A stretch of 64,000 bases of DNA, taken from assembly GCA_964402325.1 (NCBI GenBank), contig CAYOBI010000003.1, forward strand, positions 19,788 through 83,787. Direction: 5' to 3'. The DNA is from Raineyella sp964402325 (lineage in GTDB: Bacteria > Actinomycetota > Actinomycetes > Propionibacteriales > Propionibacteriaceae). Below, one piece after another: positions 23,756 through 32,344 of this stretch (the stretch's first letter is position 1; every line of letters starts with the position of its first letter). The translations under genes and the position numbers were made by a program. The notes beneath the pieces are model-generated. The model was not told where the DNA came from. It saw only the letters and a list, made by a program, of their open reading frames with translations, and made no database searches.

Positions 23756-25056
23756 CGGAGGAACCCTTCATAGTTGTGTTGCTGGAGCTTGGACTCGATC
23801 TGCTTGATGGTGTCCAGACCCACGCCCACGATGATCAACAACGAGGTGCCACCGAACGGGAAGTTCTGGTTGGCCTGGAACAGGATGAACGCCACCGACG
23901 GGATCAGCGCGATCAACGCCAGGTAGATCGACCCGGGGGCGGTGAGCCGGCTGAGGACGTACGACAGGTACTTCTCCGTCGGGGCCCCGGCCCGGATCCC
24001 CGGGATGAAGCCGCCGTACTTCTTCATGTTGTCGGCGATCTCCTCGGTGTTGAAGGTGATCGCGACGTAGAAGTACGCGAAGAAGATGATCAGGATCGCG
24101 TACGTGATGACGTAGACCGGGTGCGACATCGAGCCGAAGTACTTGCTCACCCATTGCGCCGCCGCCCCGGTCGGCCTGAACGTGGAGAACAGCACCGGCA
24201 GGTAGAGCATCGACGACGCGAAGATGACCGGGATGACGCCGGCCTGGTTGACCTTGACCGGGATGTAGGTCGAGGTGCCGCCGCGCAGCTTGCCACCGAT
24301 CATCTTCTTGGCGTACTGGACGCCGATCCGCCGCTGGCCCTGCTCGATGAAGACCACGGCGGCCATCACGGCGAGGCCGACCAGGATCACCAGGCCCATC
24401 ACGATCAGGCCCTGCTGGCCCGGGCGGGACTGGCGCACCGAGGCCAGGCCGTTCGGGAACTGGGCGGCGACGGAGGTGAAGATCAGCACCGACATGCCGT
24501 TGCCGACGCCCTTCTCGGTGATCAGCTCGCCGAGCCACATCACCAGGCTGGTGCCGGCCGTCATGGTCAGGATCATCACGATGATGGGGAACAGGCCGGT
24601 GTTGTAGACCAGACCGCTGCAGCCGGGGATCAGCTGGTCGTTGACCGCCAGCGTGACGAAGGCGGTCGACTGCATGATCGCCAGCAGGATCGTGAGGTAG
24701 CGGGTGTACTGGGTGATCTTCTCCTGGCCCTGGCCGCCCTCCTTGCGGAGCGACTCGAGTCGCGGGATCACCACGGTGAGCAGCTGCAGGATGATCGAGG
24801 AGGTGATGTAGGGCATCACGCCGAGGGCGAAGATCGCCAGCTTCAGCAGGGCCCCGCCGGAGAACATGTTCAGCATCGAGGCGAAGCCGGCCGCCCCACC
24901 GGAGGCCAGCGCACGGCAGGTGTCGACCTGCTGCACGTTGACGTTGGGGATCGGGATCGCCGATCCGAGCCGGAAGACGACAATGATCCCCAGCGAGAAG
25001 AGGATCTTGTTCCGAAGATCGGGTGTCCGGAAGGCATTGGTGAATGCGGAGAGCAC
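23752..25056 (-). CDS. secY: Preprotein translocase subunit SecY
   Basis: SecY is the protein-conducting channel of the inner membrane. The 434-residue product has ten membrane segments. Family motifs are NKILFSLGIIVVFRLGSAIPIPNVN, MPYITSSIILQLLTVVIPRLE, YTRYLTILLAIMQ and GGFIPGIRAG. It follows a terminator placed after rplO and has its own upstream TAGAGT box, so it is probably transcribed separately from the spc operon. The order secY-adk-map is standard. Confidence 0.98.
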   Translation of the reverse strand: MLSAFTNAFRTPDLRNKILFSLGIIVVFRLGSAIPIPNVNVQQVDTCRALASGGAAGFASMLNMFSGGALLKLAIFALGVMPYITSSIILQLLTVVIPRLESLRKEGGQGQEKITQYTRYLTILLAIMQSTAFVTLAVNDQLIPGCSGLVYNTGLFPIIVMILTMTAGTSLVMWLGELITEKGVGNGMSVLIFTSVAAQFPNGLASVRQSRPGQQGLIVMGLVILVGLAVMAAVVFIEQGQRRIGVQYAKKMIGGKLRGGTSTYIPVKVNQAGVIPVIFASSMLYLPVLFSTFRPTGAAAQWVSKYFGSMSHPVYVITYAILIIFFAYFYVAITFNTEEIADNMKKYGGFIPGIRAGAPTEKYLSYVLSRLTAPGSIYLALIALIPSVAFILFQANQNFPFGGTSLLIIVGVGLDTIKQIESKLQQHNYEGFLR

Positions 25057-25154
25057 CGTGCCCCTCTCATGTACGACGACGACACGCCCGGGGTGGACCG
25101 GTCCTTGCCGGGGCCACCCGCGTGGACATCACACCCACATAGGCGTGCTCAGTG

Positions 25155-25160
25155 ACTCTA
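25155..25160 (-). promoter_or_regulatory. Possible -10 element of secY
   Basis: TAGAGT on the minus strand lies 98 nt before the secY ATG. It is identical to the -10 proposed for infA, and the surrounding CTGATAGAGTCACTGAG is AT-rich for this genome. No good -35 is seen at 16-18 nt. Confidence 0.35.
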
Positions 25161-25221
25161 TCAGTGTTGTCAGGTGCGCCACGGACGACAAACCGCAGCG
25201 GACCGCGGGCCCCGGAACGGA

Positions 25222-25255
25222 CGAAGGGCGGCCCCCACATGGGGACCGCCCTTCG
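25222..25255 (-). terminator. Terminator after rplO (end of the spc operon)
   Basis: CGAAGGGCGG pairs perfectly with CCGCCCTTCG, with further pairing of CCCC and GGGG inside. On the minus strand it lies 80 nt beyond rplO and separates it from secY-adk-map. Confidence 0.8.
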
Positions 25256-25335
25256 GCGTTCGGTCAGATCGTCCGGCCTGGTCGTTAGGCCTGGTCGTCA
25301 GGCGTGCCCGGTCAGGCGGATCGAGGATCCGAGGG

Positions 25336-25776
25336 TCAGAGGACCTCGGCGGTGCCGCCGGCGGCCTCGATCTTTTCCTTGGCGGAGGCCGAGAACTTGT
25401 GGACCGTGACCTGGAGCTTGACGGCCAGCTCGCCGCCGCCCAGGACCTTGACCGGCCAACCGTCGCGGACGGCGCCCTTGGCGACCAGGTCGTCCACGGA
25501 CACCTCGCCGCCCTCCGGGTAGAGGGCCACGAGCTTGTCCAGGTTCACCACCTGGTACTCGACGCGGAACGGGTTCTTGAAGCCACGCAGCTTCGGGATC
25601 CGCATGTGCATCGGCATCTGGCCACCCTCGAAGTTCTCCGGGGTGTTCTTGCGAGCGCCGGTGCCCTTGGTGCCACGGCCCGAGGTCTTGCCCTTCGAGC
25701 CCTCACCACGGCCGACACGGATCCGGTCACGCTTGGATCCGGGAGCCGGCTGGAGATCATGCAGCTTGATCGCCAT
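25336..25776 (-). CDS. rplO: 50S ribosomal protein L15
   Basis: L15 stabilises the central large subunit. The 146 residues start MAIKLHDLQPAPGSKRDRIRVGRGEGSKGKTSGRGTKG and include GGQMPMHMRIPKLRGFKN. It ends the spc ribosomal run, 2 nt after rpmD, and is followed by a terminator rather than reading into secY. Confidence 0.98.
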   Translation of the reverse strand: MAIKLHDLQPAPGSKRDRIRVGRGEGSKGKTSGRGTKGTGARKNTPENFEGGQMPMHMRIPKLRGFKNPFRVEYQVVNLDKLVALYPEGGEVSVDDLVAKGAVRDGWPVKVLGGGELAVKLQVTVHKFSASAKEKIEAAGGTAEVL

Positions 25777-25778
25777 GA

Positions 25779-25961
25779 TCAGTCCACCTCCTCAACGGTG
25801 ACCAGGTGGCGGACCGTACGGACCATGCCACGGATGGCCGGGTTGTCGGGCTGCTCGACGGACTGGCCGATCTTGCGCAGGCCGAGGCCGCGCAGGGTCT
25901 TGCCCATCTGCGGCTTCTCGCCGACGACGCCCTTGATCTGGGTGATCTGCAGCTTCGCCAT
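25779..25961 (-). CDS. rpmD: 50S ribosomal protein L30
   Basis: The 60-residue L30 reads MAKLQITQIKGVVGEKPQMG to HLVTVEEVD, with the helix LRGLGLRKIGQSVE typical of the family. Its ATG shares a base with the rpsE stop (TGATG), so translation is coupled. Confidence 0.98.
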   Translation of the reverse strand: MAKLQITQIKGVVGEKPQMGKTLRGLGLRKIGQSVEQPDNPAIRGMVRTVRHLVTVEEVD

Positions 25962-26572
25962 CAGGAAGCCACCTCCTGCTTCGCCGCCTCACGGGCCCGC
26001 AGCAGCGCGGCCGGAGCCACGTCCTGGACGGCCTTGGTGCGGCGCTTGGCGACGTCCTCGGGCTCCTCGAGCATCTTGAGCGCAACCTCGGTGGCGTGCA
26101 CCACGTTGATCGCGTTCGACGAGCCGAGGGACTTGGCCAGGACGTCCTGGATGCCGGCGCACTCGAGCACGGCGCGAACGGCGCCACCGGCGATCACACC
26201 GGTACCGGGAGCGGCCGGACGCAGCATGACCACGCCGGCGGCCTTCTCGCCCTGGACCGGGTGCGGGATCGACTTCTGGATGCGCGGGACGCGGAAGAAG
26301 TTCTTCTTCGCCTCCTCGACACCCTTGGCGATCGCCGCCGGGACTTCCTTGGCCTTGCCGTAGCCGATGCCCACCGTGCCGTCACCGTCGCCCACCACGA
26401 CCAGCGCGGTGAAGCTGAAGCGTCGGCCGCCCTTGACGACCTTGGCGACCCGGTTGATGGTCACCACGCGCTCGATGAACTGGTTCTTGTCCTCGGTGTT
26501 CCGGCCGCCCCGACGATCGTCACGGCCGCGACGCTCGCCACGGCCGCCGCTGCGGCCCTGGTTCTCACTCAT
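25961..26572 (-). CDS. rpsE: 30S ribosomal protein S5
   Basis: S5 acts in decoding accuracy and mRNA unwinding at the 30S entry. The 203 residues have a long basic N-terminal extension (GGRGERRGRDDRRGGRN), then the core FIERVVTINRVAKVVKGGRRFSFTALVVVGDGDGTVGIGYGKA. The extension is typical of actinobacterial S5. The gene is coupled to rpmD downstream. Confidence 0.98.
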   Translation of the reverse strand: MSENQGRSGGRGERRGRDDRRGGRNTEDKNQFIERVVTINRVAKVVKGGRRFSFTALVVVGDGDGTVGIGYGKAKEVPAAIAKGVEEAKKNFFRVPRIQKSIPHPVQGEKAAGVVMLRPAAPGTGVIAGGAVRAVLECAGIQDVLAKSLGSSNAINVVHATEVALKMLEEPEDVAKRRTKAVQDVAPAALLRAREAAKQEVAS

Positions 26573-26597
26573 CGCTTTCTATTCCTCTCGTCGATGC

Positions 26598-26981
26598 TCA
26601 GAAGTCCAGACCGGCTTCGCGCGCGCCATCGGCGAGCGCAGCAACACGACCCTGGTACTTGTAGCCGGCGCGATCGAACACGACGTGCTCGACCCCTGCG
26701 GACTTCGCCCGCTCGGCGACCAGTGCGCCGACCTTGCGAGCCTTGGCGGACTTGTCGCCCTCGAGGGAGCGCAGGTCGGCCTCCATCGTCGACGCCGACG
26801 CGAGCGTACGTCCCTGGGTATCGTCGATCACCTGCACGAACATGTGCTTGGCGGACCGGGACACGACGAGACGCGGGCGCTCGGCGGAGCCGAAGATCTT
26901 CTTGCGACCGCGCACCTGGCGACGCTGCTTGGAGGCAGCCTTCGGAGCGGCGTTCTTGTTGTGCGTCAGGGAGATACCCAT
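26598..26981 (-). CDS. rplR: 50S ribosomal protein L18
   Basis: L18 binds 5S rRNA. The 127-residue product includes RRQVRGRKKIFGSAERPRLVVSRSAKHMFVQVIDD and ends DRAGYKYQGRVAALADGAREAGLDF. I use ATG 26981, which has AGG at a good distance. An alternative GTG two codons earlier overlaps the rplF stop as GTGA and could equally be used. Confidence 0.96.
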   Translation of the reverse strand: MGISLTHNKNAAPKAASKQRRQVRGRKKIFGSAERPRLVVSRSAKHMFVQVIDDTQGRTLASASTMEADLRSLEGDKSAKARKVGALVAERAKSAGVEHVVFDRAGYKYQGRVAALADGAREAGLDF

Positions 26982-26983
26982 CG

Positions 26984-27526
26984 TCACTTACCTGCCTTTC
27001 CGGCCTTGCGGCGGACGTGCTCGCCCTCGTACCGGACACCCTTGCCCTTGTACGGCTCGGGCTTGCGGATCTTGCGGATGTTGGCGGCGACCTCGCCCAC
27101 CAGCTGCTTGTCGATGCCCTGCACCGCGAAGTGCGTCGGGTTCTCGACGGTGAAGGTGATGCCCTCGGGGGCGTCGACGATCACCGGGTGCGAGAAGCCG
27201 AGGTTGAACTCGAGCTGCTTGGGGCCCTTGGCCTGGACGCGGTAACCGACGCCCTGGATCTCGAGCTTCTTCGCGTAGCCCTGGGTCACACCGGTGACCA
27301 TGTTGCTGACGAGGGTGCGGGTCAGGCCGTGCAGCGAGCGGTTCATCCGCTCGTCGTCGGGGCGCTCGACGATCAGCTCGCCGGCGTCGTTGCGGCCGAC
27401 GGTGATCGGCTCGGCGACGCTGTGCTCCAGCTCGCCCTTCGGACCCTTGACCGTGACCTGCTGGCCGTCAAGGGTGACCTCGACGCCGGACGGGACGCTG
27501 ATCGGGAGCCTTCCAATTCGGGACAT
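26984..27526 (-). CDS. rplF: 50S ribosomal protein L6
   Basis: The 180-residue L6 (MSRIGRLPISVPSGVEV, then the C-terminal signature PEPYKGKGVRYEGEHVRRKAGK) sits at the factor-binding region of the 50S subunit. It lies 27 nt after rpsH and virtually touches rplR. Confidence 0.98.
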   Translation of the reverse strand: MSRIGRLPISVPSGVEVTLDGQQVTVKGPKGELEHSVAEPITVGRNDAGELIVERPDDERMNRSLHGLTRTLVSNMVTGVTQGYAKKLEIQGVGYRVQAKGPKQLEFNLGFSHPVIVDAPEGITFTVENPTHFAVQGIDKQLVGEVAANIRKIRKPEPYKGKGVRYEGEHVRRKAGKAGK

Positions 27527-27553
27527 GGTGTTCTCTCCTCTCGGTCTCGTCCG

Positions 27554-27961
27554 TCACCACACGTAGGCGAGGACTTCCCCACCCACGCTCTTCGACTTGG
27601 CCTCGCGGTCGGTCAGCAGACCCTGCGAAGTCGAGATGATGGCGATGCCGAGGCCACCGAGGACCTTCGGCAGGTGGGTCGACTTGGCGTAGACCCGCAG
27701 ACCCGGCTTGGAGATACGGCGGACGCCGGCGATGGAACGCTCGCGGTCCTCTCCGTACTTCAGGGTCACGGTCAGAGTCTTGCCGACCTCGCCCTCGGCG
27801 GGCTCGGTGACCTGGTAATCGGCGATGTAGCCCTCCTGCTTGAGGATCTCGGCGATGCCCGCCTTGATCTTCGAGTGGGGCATGGACGCCTCGTCGTGGT
27901 ACGCCTGGTTGGCGTTACGCAGACGCGTCAGCATGTCTGCGATCGGATCGGTCATGCTCAT
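27554..27961 (-). CDS. rpsH: 30S ribosomal protein S8
   Basis: The 135-residue S8 starts MSMTDPIADMLTRLRNANQA and ends with the conserved STSQGLLTDREAKSKSVGGEVLAYVW. S8 binds the central 16S domain and in E. coli represses the spc operon. The spacing of 161 nt from rpsZ is longer than elsewhere in the operon and contains GC-rich potential stems but no gene. Confidence 0.98.
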   Translation of the reverse strand: MSMTDPIADMLTRLRNANQAYHDEASMPHSKIKAGIAEILKQEGYIADYQVTEPAEGEVGKTLTVTLKYGEDRERSIAGVRRISKPGLRVYAKSTHLPKVLGGLGIAIISTSQGLLTDREAKSKSVGGEVLAYVW

Positions 27962-28122
27962 GGCTCAGGAAGCCTCTTTCTCACTGCGGTTTCCGGGGCG
28001 GTGCCCCGGACCTGCGGCGTTGGAAGTTGAAAATCGTGGGATGCGATGTGGCGCGGGCCCGTGGCCCACGTACGCGGCACCCGCCCGCTGCGGGCAGCGG
28101 GAGCGCACCGCGTACGCGTGAC

Positions 28123-28308
28123 TCACCAGGACGACTTGGTGACGCCGGGCAGCTCGCCCTTGTGCGCCATGTCGCGGAGGCAGACACGGCACAGGCCGAA
28201 CTTGCGGTACACCGAGTGCGGCCGGCCGCACTTCTGGCAGCGGGTGTAGCCCCGGACGCCGAACTTCGGCTTGCGGGACTGCTTGACCTTCAGACCGGTC
28301 TTTGCCAT
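28123..28308 (-). CDS. rpsZ: 30S ribosomal protein S14, zinc-binding type (S14Z)
   Basis: The 61-residue protein has the zinc ribbon C-x2-C...C-x2-C in RCQKCGRPHSVYRKFGLCRVCLRDM. That is the short C+ form of S14. Many actinobacteria also encode a longer zinc-free S14 elsewhere for zinc shortage. It lies 7 nt after rplE in the usual spc order. Confidence 0.98.
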   Translation of the reverse strand: MAKTGLKVKQSRKPKFGVRGYTRCQKCGRPHSVYRKFGLCRVCLRDMAHKGELPGVTKSSW

Positions 28309-28315
28309 CAGTTAC

Positions 28316-28948
28316 TCACTTCTTCCCACGGGAGTAGCGCGGGCCCTTGGCCTTGGCCTTGGCCTTCTTCGGGTTGTCGTTGAAGGGGAACCCGAGCTGC
28401 TTGAGCAGCGCGCGACCCTCCTCGTCGTTGGTCGCCGAGGTGACGATGGTGATGTCCATGCCACGGGTGCGATCGATCCTGTCCTGGTCGATCTCGTGGA
28501 ACATCACCTGCTCGGTGAGACCGAAGGTGTAGTTGCCCTTGCCGTCGAACTGCCACGGGTTGAGGCCACGGAAGTCACGGATGCGGGGCAGCGCCAGGGC
28601 GAGCAGCCGGTCCAGGAACTCCCACATCCGGTCGCCCCGCAGGGTGACGTGCGCGCCGATGGCCTGGCCCTCGCGGAGCTTGAACTGGGCGATCGACTTG
28701 CGGGCGTTGGTGACCTGCGGCTTCTGACCGGTGATCGCGGTCAGGTCCTTGAGGGCACCGTCCATCACCTTGGAGTCACGGGCGGCGTCGCCGACGCCCA
28801 TGTTCACGGTGATCTTCACCAGGCCCGGGATCAGCATCGGGTTGGCGTAGGTGTACTCGGCCTGGAGCGCCGGAGCGATCTCCTCGCGGTACTTCGTCTT
28901 CAGACGGGGCACCTCGCGCGTGGTGGTCTCGGTGGTGCTGGTCGACAT
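28316..28948 (-). CDS. rplE: 50S ribosomal protein L5
   Basis: L5 binds 5S rRNA and contacts P-site tRNA. The 210 residues carry an N-terminal actinobacterial extension (MSTSTTETTTREVPRLK), then PMLIPGLVKITVNMGVGDAARDSK and LPRIRDFRGLNPWQFDGKGNY. The start shares a base with the rplX stop (TGATG). Confidence 0.98.
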   Translation of the reverse strand: MSTSTTETTTREVPRLKTKYREEIAPALQAEYTYANPMLIPGLVKITVNMGVGDAARDSKVMDGALKDLTAITGQKPQVTNARKSIAQFKLREGQAIGAHVTLRGDRMWEFLDRLLALALPRIRDFRGLNPWQFDGKGNYTFGLTEQVMFHEIDQDRIDRTRGMDITIVTSATNDEEGRALLKQLGFPFNDNPKKAKAKAKGPRYSRGKK

Positions 28949-29349
28949 CAGAACTCCTCCCCCGTGGCCTTGGCGTAGCGGACGCTGCGGAAGGCCTCGT
29001 AGGTCGTGCCGTCGGCGCGGGTGCGGGTGACCTTCTCGCGCTTGTGGCCGACGCGGGTGACGACCTCGGCGCCGTCCTTCTTCACCACGGGCTGCACGTT
29101 CGAGACGTGGATCGGCGCCTCGGACGACACGATGCCGCCCTTCTCCACCCGGCCGCCGGCCTGGCGGTCGGTCAGGTGACGCTTGACGATGTTCACGCCC
29201 TGGACGGTCACGCGCTCGTTCGAGGGATCGACGGCGAGGATCTCGCCGACGGTGCCCTTGTCCTTGCCCGAGATGACCTTGACGCGGTCACCCTTCTTCA
29301 CGTGGAGCTTCTTCTGGCCGCGCTGCTGCGCGTTCTTCGAGACTGCCAT
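28948..29349 (-). CDS. rplX: 50S ribosomal protein L24
   Basis: The 133-residue L24 has the KOW motif KKGDRVKVISGKDKGTVGEI and VQGVNIVKRHLTDRQAGGRVEKGGI. L24 is an assembly initiator at the exit tunnel. It is longer than the E. coli protein (104) through its C-terminal segment. It lies 1 nt after rplN. Confidence 0.98.
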   Translation of the reverse strand: MAVSKNAQQRGQKKLHVKKGDRVKVISGKDKGTVGEILAVDPSNERVTVQGVNIVKRHLTDRQAGGRVEKGGIVSSEAPIHVSNVQPVVKKDGAEVVTRVGHKREKVTRTRADGTTYEAFRSVRYAKATGEEF

Positions 29350-29350
29350 C

Positions 29351-29719
29351 TCAGATCACCTCCGGAGCGAGCGAGATGATGCGCATGAACTTCTTGTCAC
29401 GCAGCTCGCGGCCGACCGGACCGAAGATGCGGGTGCCGCGGGGCTCCCCGTCGTTCTTCAGGATGACGGCGGCGTTCTCGTCGAACTTGATGTACGAACC
29501 GTCGGGACGACGGGTCTCCTTGACGGTACGGACCACGACGGCCTTGACGACCTCACCCTTCTTGACGTTGCCACCGGGGATGGCGTCCTTCACGGTGCAG
29601 ACGATGGTGTCGCCGAGGCCGGCGTAGCGACGACCGGATCCACCGAGAACACGGATGCAAAGGAGCTCCTTCGCACCAGTGTTGTCGGCGACCTTCAGTC
29701 GCGACTCCTGCTGGATCAT
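29351..29719 (-). CDS. rplN: 50S ribosomal protein L14
   Basis: The 122-residue L14 begins MIQQESRLKVADNTGAKELLCIRVLGGSGRRYAGLGD and contains the signature VVVRTVKETRRPDGSYIKFDENAAVI. It forms part of intersubunit bridges. It lies 64 nt after rpsQ, the junction between the S10 and spc operons, with no terminator visible between them. Confidence 0.98.
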   Translation of the reverse strand: MIQQESRLKVADNTGAKELLCIRVLGGSGRRYAGLGDTIVCTVKDAIPGGNVKKGEVVKAVVVRTVKETRRPDGSYIKFDENAAVILKNDGEPRGTRIFGPVGRELRDKKFMRIISLAPEVI

Positions 29720-29783
29720 CTTCTATCTCCTGGTTGTCCCACCGGTTCCCCCGTTGCCGAGGGCCTGGCGGAACTCGATGTGG

Positions 29784-30071
29784 TTACTTGGCCTTCTCGA
29801 TGATCTCGATGAGGCGCCAACGCTTGGTGCGCGAGGTGGGGCGGGTCTCCATGATCCGAACGCGGTCGCCGATGCCGGCCTCGTTGTTCTCGTCGTGGGC
29901 CTTGTACCGCGCGGTCTGACGCATCACCTTGCCGTACAGGGAGTGCTTCTTGCGCTCCTCGACGGTGACGACGATGGTCTTCTCCATCTTGTCGCTGACG
30001 ACGTAGCCGGTCAGCACCTTGCGGCGACCGCGCTCGACGGCGCCGGCCTCGTTCTGGGTCTGCTCGCTCAT
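29784..30071 (-). CDS. rpsQ: 30S ribosomal protein S17
   Basis: The 95-residue S17 has an OB fold with GYVVSDKMEKTIVVTVEERKKHSLYGKVMRQT and GDRVRIMETRPTSRTKRWRL. Its ATG overlaps the rpmC stop by 4 nt. Confidence 0.98.
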   Translation of the reverse strand: MSEQTQNEAGAVERGRRKVLTGYVVSDKMEKTIVVTVEERKKHSLYGKVMRQTARYKAHDENNEAGIGDRVRIMETRPTSRTKRWRLIEIIEKAK

Positions 30072-30364
30072 GCGTCTGCCTTCTCATCCTTCTCGGCGCG
30101 GTTCGTCACAGCGGCCTCATCGGCCGCGTCAGCGGCGGCGGCCAGGTCCGGGTCGTCGACGATCCCGAGGTTGCGCTCCTGGAGCACGGTGTAGATCCGG
30201 GCGATGTCCTTGCGGACCTCACGCAGACGGCCGTGCGACTCGAGCTGCCCGGTCGCGTGCTGGAAGCGGAGGTTGAACAGCTCCTTCTTCAGCTCGACGA
30301 CCTGATCGTTGAGGGCCTTGCGGCTCATCTTGCGCAGATCGGCTGCGCTGGTGGTCTTCGCCAT
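30068..30364 (-). CDS. rpmC: 50S ribosomal protein L29 with C-terminal acidic extension
   Basis: The core L29 (LRKMSRKALNDQVVELKKELFNLRFQHATGQLESHGRLREVRKDIARIYT) spans about 75 residues. An Ala/Asp/Glu-rich tail of ~25 residues (DDPDLAAAADAADEAA, then EKDEKADA) extends the protein to 98. E. coli L29 has 63 residues. The gene is coupled to rplP (TGATG) and overlaps rpsQ. Confidence 0.97.
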   Translation of the reverse strand: MAKTTSAADLRKMSRKALNDQVVELKKELFNLRFQHATGQLESHGRLREVRKDIARIYTVLQERNLGIVDDPDLAAAADAADEAAVTNRAEKDEKADA

Positions 30365-30783
30365 CAGTTCTCACCTGCCTCGCGCTTGATGAAGCGCGCC
30401 TTCATCGGGAGCTTGTGGATCGCCAGACGCATGGCCTCGCGCGCCACCTCCTCCGGAACACCGGCGATCTCGAACATCACGGCACCGGCCTTGACGTTCG
30501 CGATCCACCACTCCGGGGTGCCCTTGCCGGAACCCATGCGGGACTCGGCGGGGTGCTTGGTCATCGGGCGGTCCGGGTAGATGTTGATCCAGACCTTGCC
30601 GCCACGCTTCATGTGACGGGTCATGGCGATACGAGCGGACTCGATCTGCCGGTTGGTGACGTAGGCGTTGGTCAGGGCCTGGATGCCGTAGTCACCGAAG
30701 GCAAGCTCGGTGCCGCCCTTGGCGGCGCCGGAGCGTCCCGGGTGGTGCTGCTTGCGGTACTTCACTCGACGGGGGATCAGCAT
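30364..30783 (-). CDS. rplP: 50S ribosomal protein L16
   Basis: The 139-residue L16 (MLIPRRVKYRKQHHPGRSG, then GSGKGTPEWWIANVKAGAVMFEI) lies near the A-site tRNA elbow. It has the standard place between rpsC and rpmC; rpsC ends 5 nt upstream. Confidence 0.98.
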   Translation of the reverse strand: MLIPRRVKYRKQHHPGRSGAAKGGTELAFGDYGIQALTNAYVTNRQIESARIAMTRHMKRGGKVWINIYPDRPMTKHPAESRMGSGKGTPEWWIANVKAGAVMFEIAGVPEEVAREAMRLAIHKLPMKARFIKREAGEN

Positions 30784-30788
30784 GGCTA

Positions 30789-31595
30789 TCAGGCTCCTGC
30801 GTTCTCGGTCGCGGAGGCAGCCTCGCCCTGGGCGGGTGCTGCCGCAGCATCCTGACGACGACGGCCACCGCGGTCGGGGCGATCCCCACGGCCACGGCCA
30901 CCGCGCGCCGGGCGCTGGCGCTGGCTGGTGTTCTGGCGGGCGGCCTTCTGGGCGGCGCGCTCGGCGCGGGTCCCGGACACGTCACCCTTGTAGATCCACA
31001 CCTTCACACCGATCCGTCCGAAGGTCGTCCGGGCCTCGTAGAAGCCGTAGTCGACATCGGCACGCAGGGTGTGCAGCGGCACACGGCCCTCACGGTAGAA
31101 CTCGGAGCGGCTCATCTCGGCGCCACCCAGACGGCCGGAGCACTGGATCCGGATGCCCTTGGCACCGGCGCGCATGGCCGACTGCTGCGCCTTGCGCATC
31201 GCGCGGCGGAAGGCCACGCGGGCGCCGAGCTGCTCGGCCACGCCCTGGGCGACCAGCTGGGCATCGGTGTCGGGGTCCTTGACCTCGAGGATGTTCAGCT
31301 GCACCTGCTTGCCGGTCAGCTTCTCCAGCTGGCCGCGGACGCGCTCCGCCTCGGCACCGTTACGGCCGATGACGATGCCCGGACGGGCGGCGTACAGGTA
31401 GATGGTCACCCGCTCGGAACGACGCTCGATCTCCACGTTGGAGATGCCGGCGCGCTCGAGGTTGGAGTGGATCCACTCGCGGATCTTGGTGTCCTCGCCG
31501 ACGAACTCGGCGTACTGCTTGTCGGCGTACCAGCGGCTCACGTGGTCCGTCGTGACACCGAGACGGAAGCCGTTCGGGTTGATCTTCTGACCCAT
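30789..31595 (-). CDS. rpsC: 30S ribosomal protein S3
   Basis: S3 forms the mRNA entry pore. The 268-residue product has the KH domain (RPGIVIGRNGAEAERVRGQLEKLTGKQVQLNILEVKDPD) and the C-terminal S3 domain (GIRIQCSGRLGGAEMSRSEFYREGRVPLHTLRADVDYG). A tail of ~55 residues, first Arg/Gly-rich then Ala-rich, follows. The tail is an actinobacterial feature of unknown function. Confidence 0.98.
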   Translation of the reverse strand: MGQKINPNGFRLGVTTDHVSRWYADKQYAEFVGEDTKIREWIHSNLERAGISNVEIERRSERVTIYLYAARPGIVIGRNGAEAERVRGQLEKLTGKQVQLNILEVKDPDTDAQLVAQGVAEQLGARVAFRRAMRKAQQSAMRAGAKGIRIQCSGRLGGAEMSRSEFYREGRVPLHTLRADVDYGFYEARTTFGRIGVKVWIYKGDVSGTRAERAAQKAARQNTSQRQRPARGGRGRGDRPDRGGRRRQDAAAAPAQGEAASATENAGA

Positions 31596-31597
31596 GC

Positions 31598-32020
31598 TCA
31601 GGCCTCCTTCTTCTGCGACTCGGTCTCGTGCGAGCGGGGCTCGACGACGACGGTGATGTGGCTGGAACGCTTGAGGATGCGGCTGGCCGACCCCTTGGCC
31701 CGGGGACGGATCCGACGCATCGTCATGCCCTCGTCGACGAACGCCTGGGAGATGTACAGGTCGTTACGGCGCAGGCCGTCGGTGTTCTCCGCGTTGGCGG
31801 CCGCGGAGGCCACCACCTTGGAGACCGGCAGCGCTGCGGCCTGGGGGGCGAACTTCAGGGTGTCCAGGGCGGAGTCGACGTCCATCCCGCGCACCATGTC
31901 CACCACGCGGCGGACCTTCTGCGGCGACATCCGGACTGCCTTCGCGATCGCGTAGTTACCGGGGCGATCGCCGAGCAGGGCCGCGCGACGGCTCGGCCGT
32001 GCCTTGTCAGTGTTGCTCAT
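31598..32020 (-). CDS. rplV: 50S ribosomal protein L22
   Basis: The 140-residue L22 (AKAVRMSPQKVRRVVDMVRG, then the loop with RIRPRAKGSASRILKRSSHITVVV) reaches into the exit tunnel. The N-terminus has a short non-conserved extension. It ends 2 nt before rpsC. Confidence 0.98.
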   Translation of the reverse strand: MSNTDKARPSRRAALLGDRPGNYAIAKAVRMSPQKVRRVVDMVRGMDVDSALDTLKFAPQAAALPVSKVVASAAANAENTDGLRRNDLYISQAFVDEGMTMRRIRPRAKGSASRILKRSSHITVVVEPRSHETESQKKEA

Positions 32021-32041
32021 TGGCTCTCAACTTCCTCGGTC

Positions 32042-32323
32042 TCAGCGACGACGCGACTTGCGGTCGTCCTTGATGTGGCCCTTGAACGTACGGGTGGGCG
32101 CGAACTCACCCAGCTTGTGGCCGACCATGGCGTCGGTGATGAACACCGGCACGTGCTTGCGACCGTCGTGCACCGCGATGGTGTGCCCGATCATGTCCGG
32201 CAGGATCATCGAGCGGCGCGACCAGGTCTTGATGACGTTCTTGGTGCCCTTCTCGTTCTGCGCGTCCACCTTCTTCCACAGGTGGTCGTCGACGAAGGGG
32301 CCCTTCTTCAGACTGCGAGGCAT
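32042..32323 (-). CDS. rpsS: 30S ribosomal protein S19
   Basis: The 93-residue S19 starts MPRSLKKGPFVDDHLWKKV and has the signature KHVPVFITDAMVGHKLGEFAPTRTF. It works with S13 in the 30S head. Confidence 0.98.
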   Translation of the reverse strand: MPRSLKKGPFVDDHLWKKVDAQNEKGTKNVIKTWSRRSMILPDMIGHTIAVHDGRKHVPVFITDAMVGHKLGEFAPTRTFKGHIKDDRKSRRR

Positions 32324-32344
32324 TTTCTACCGTCCCTTCCTCGA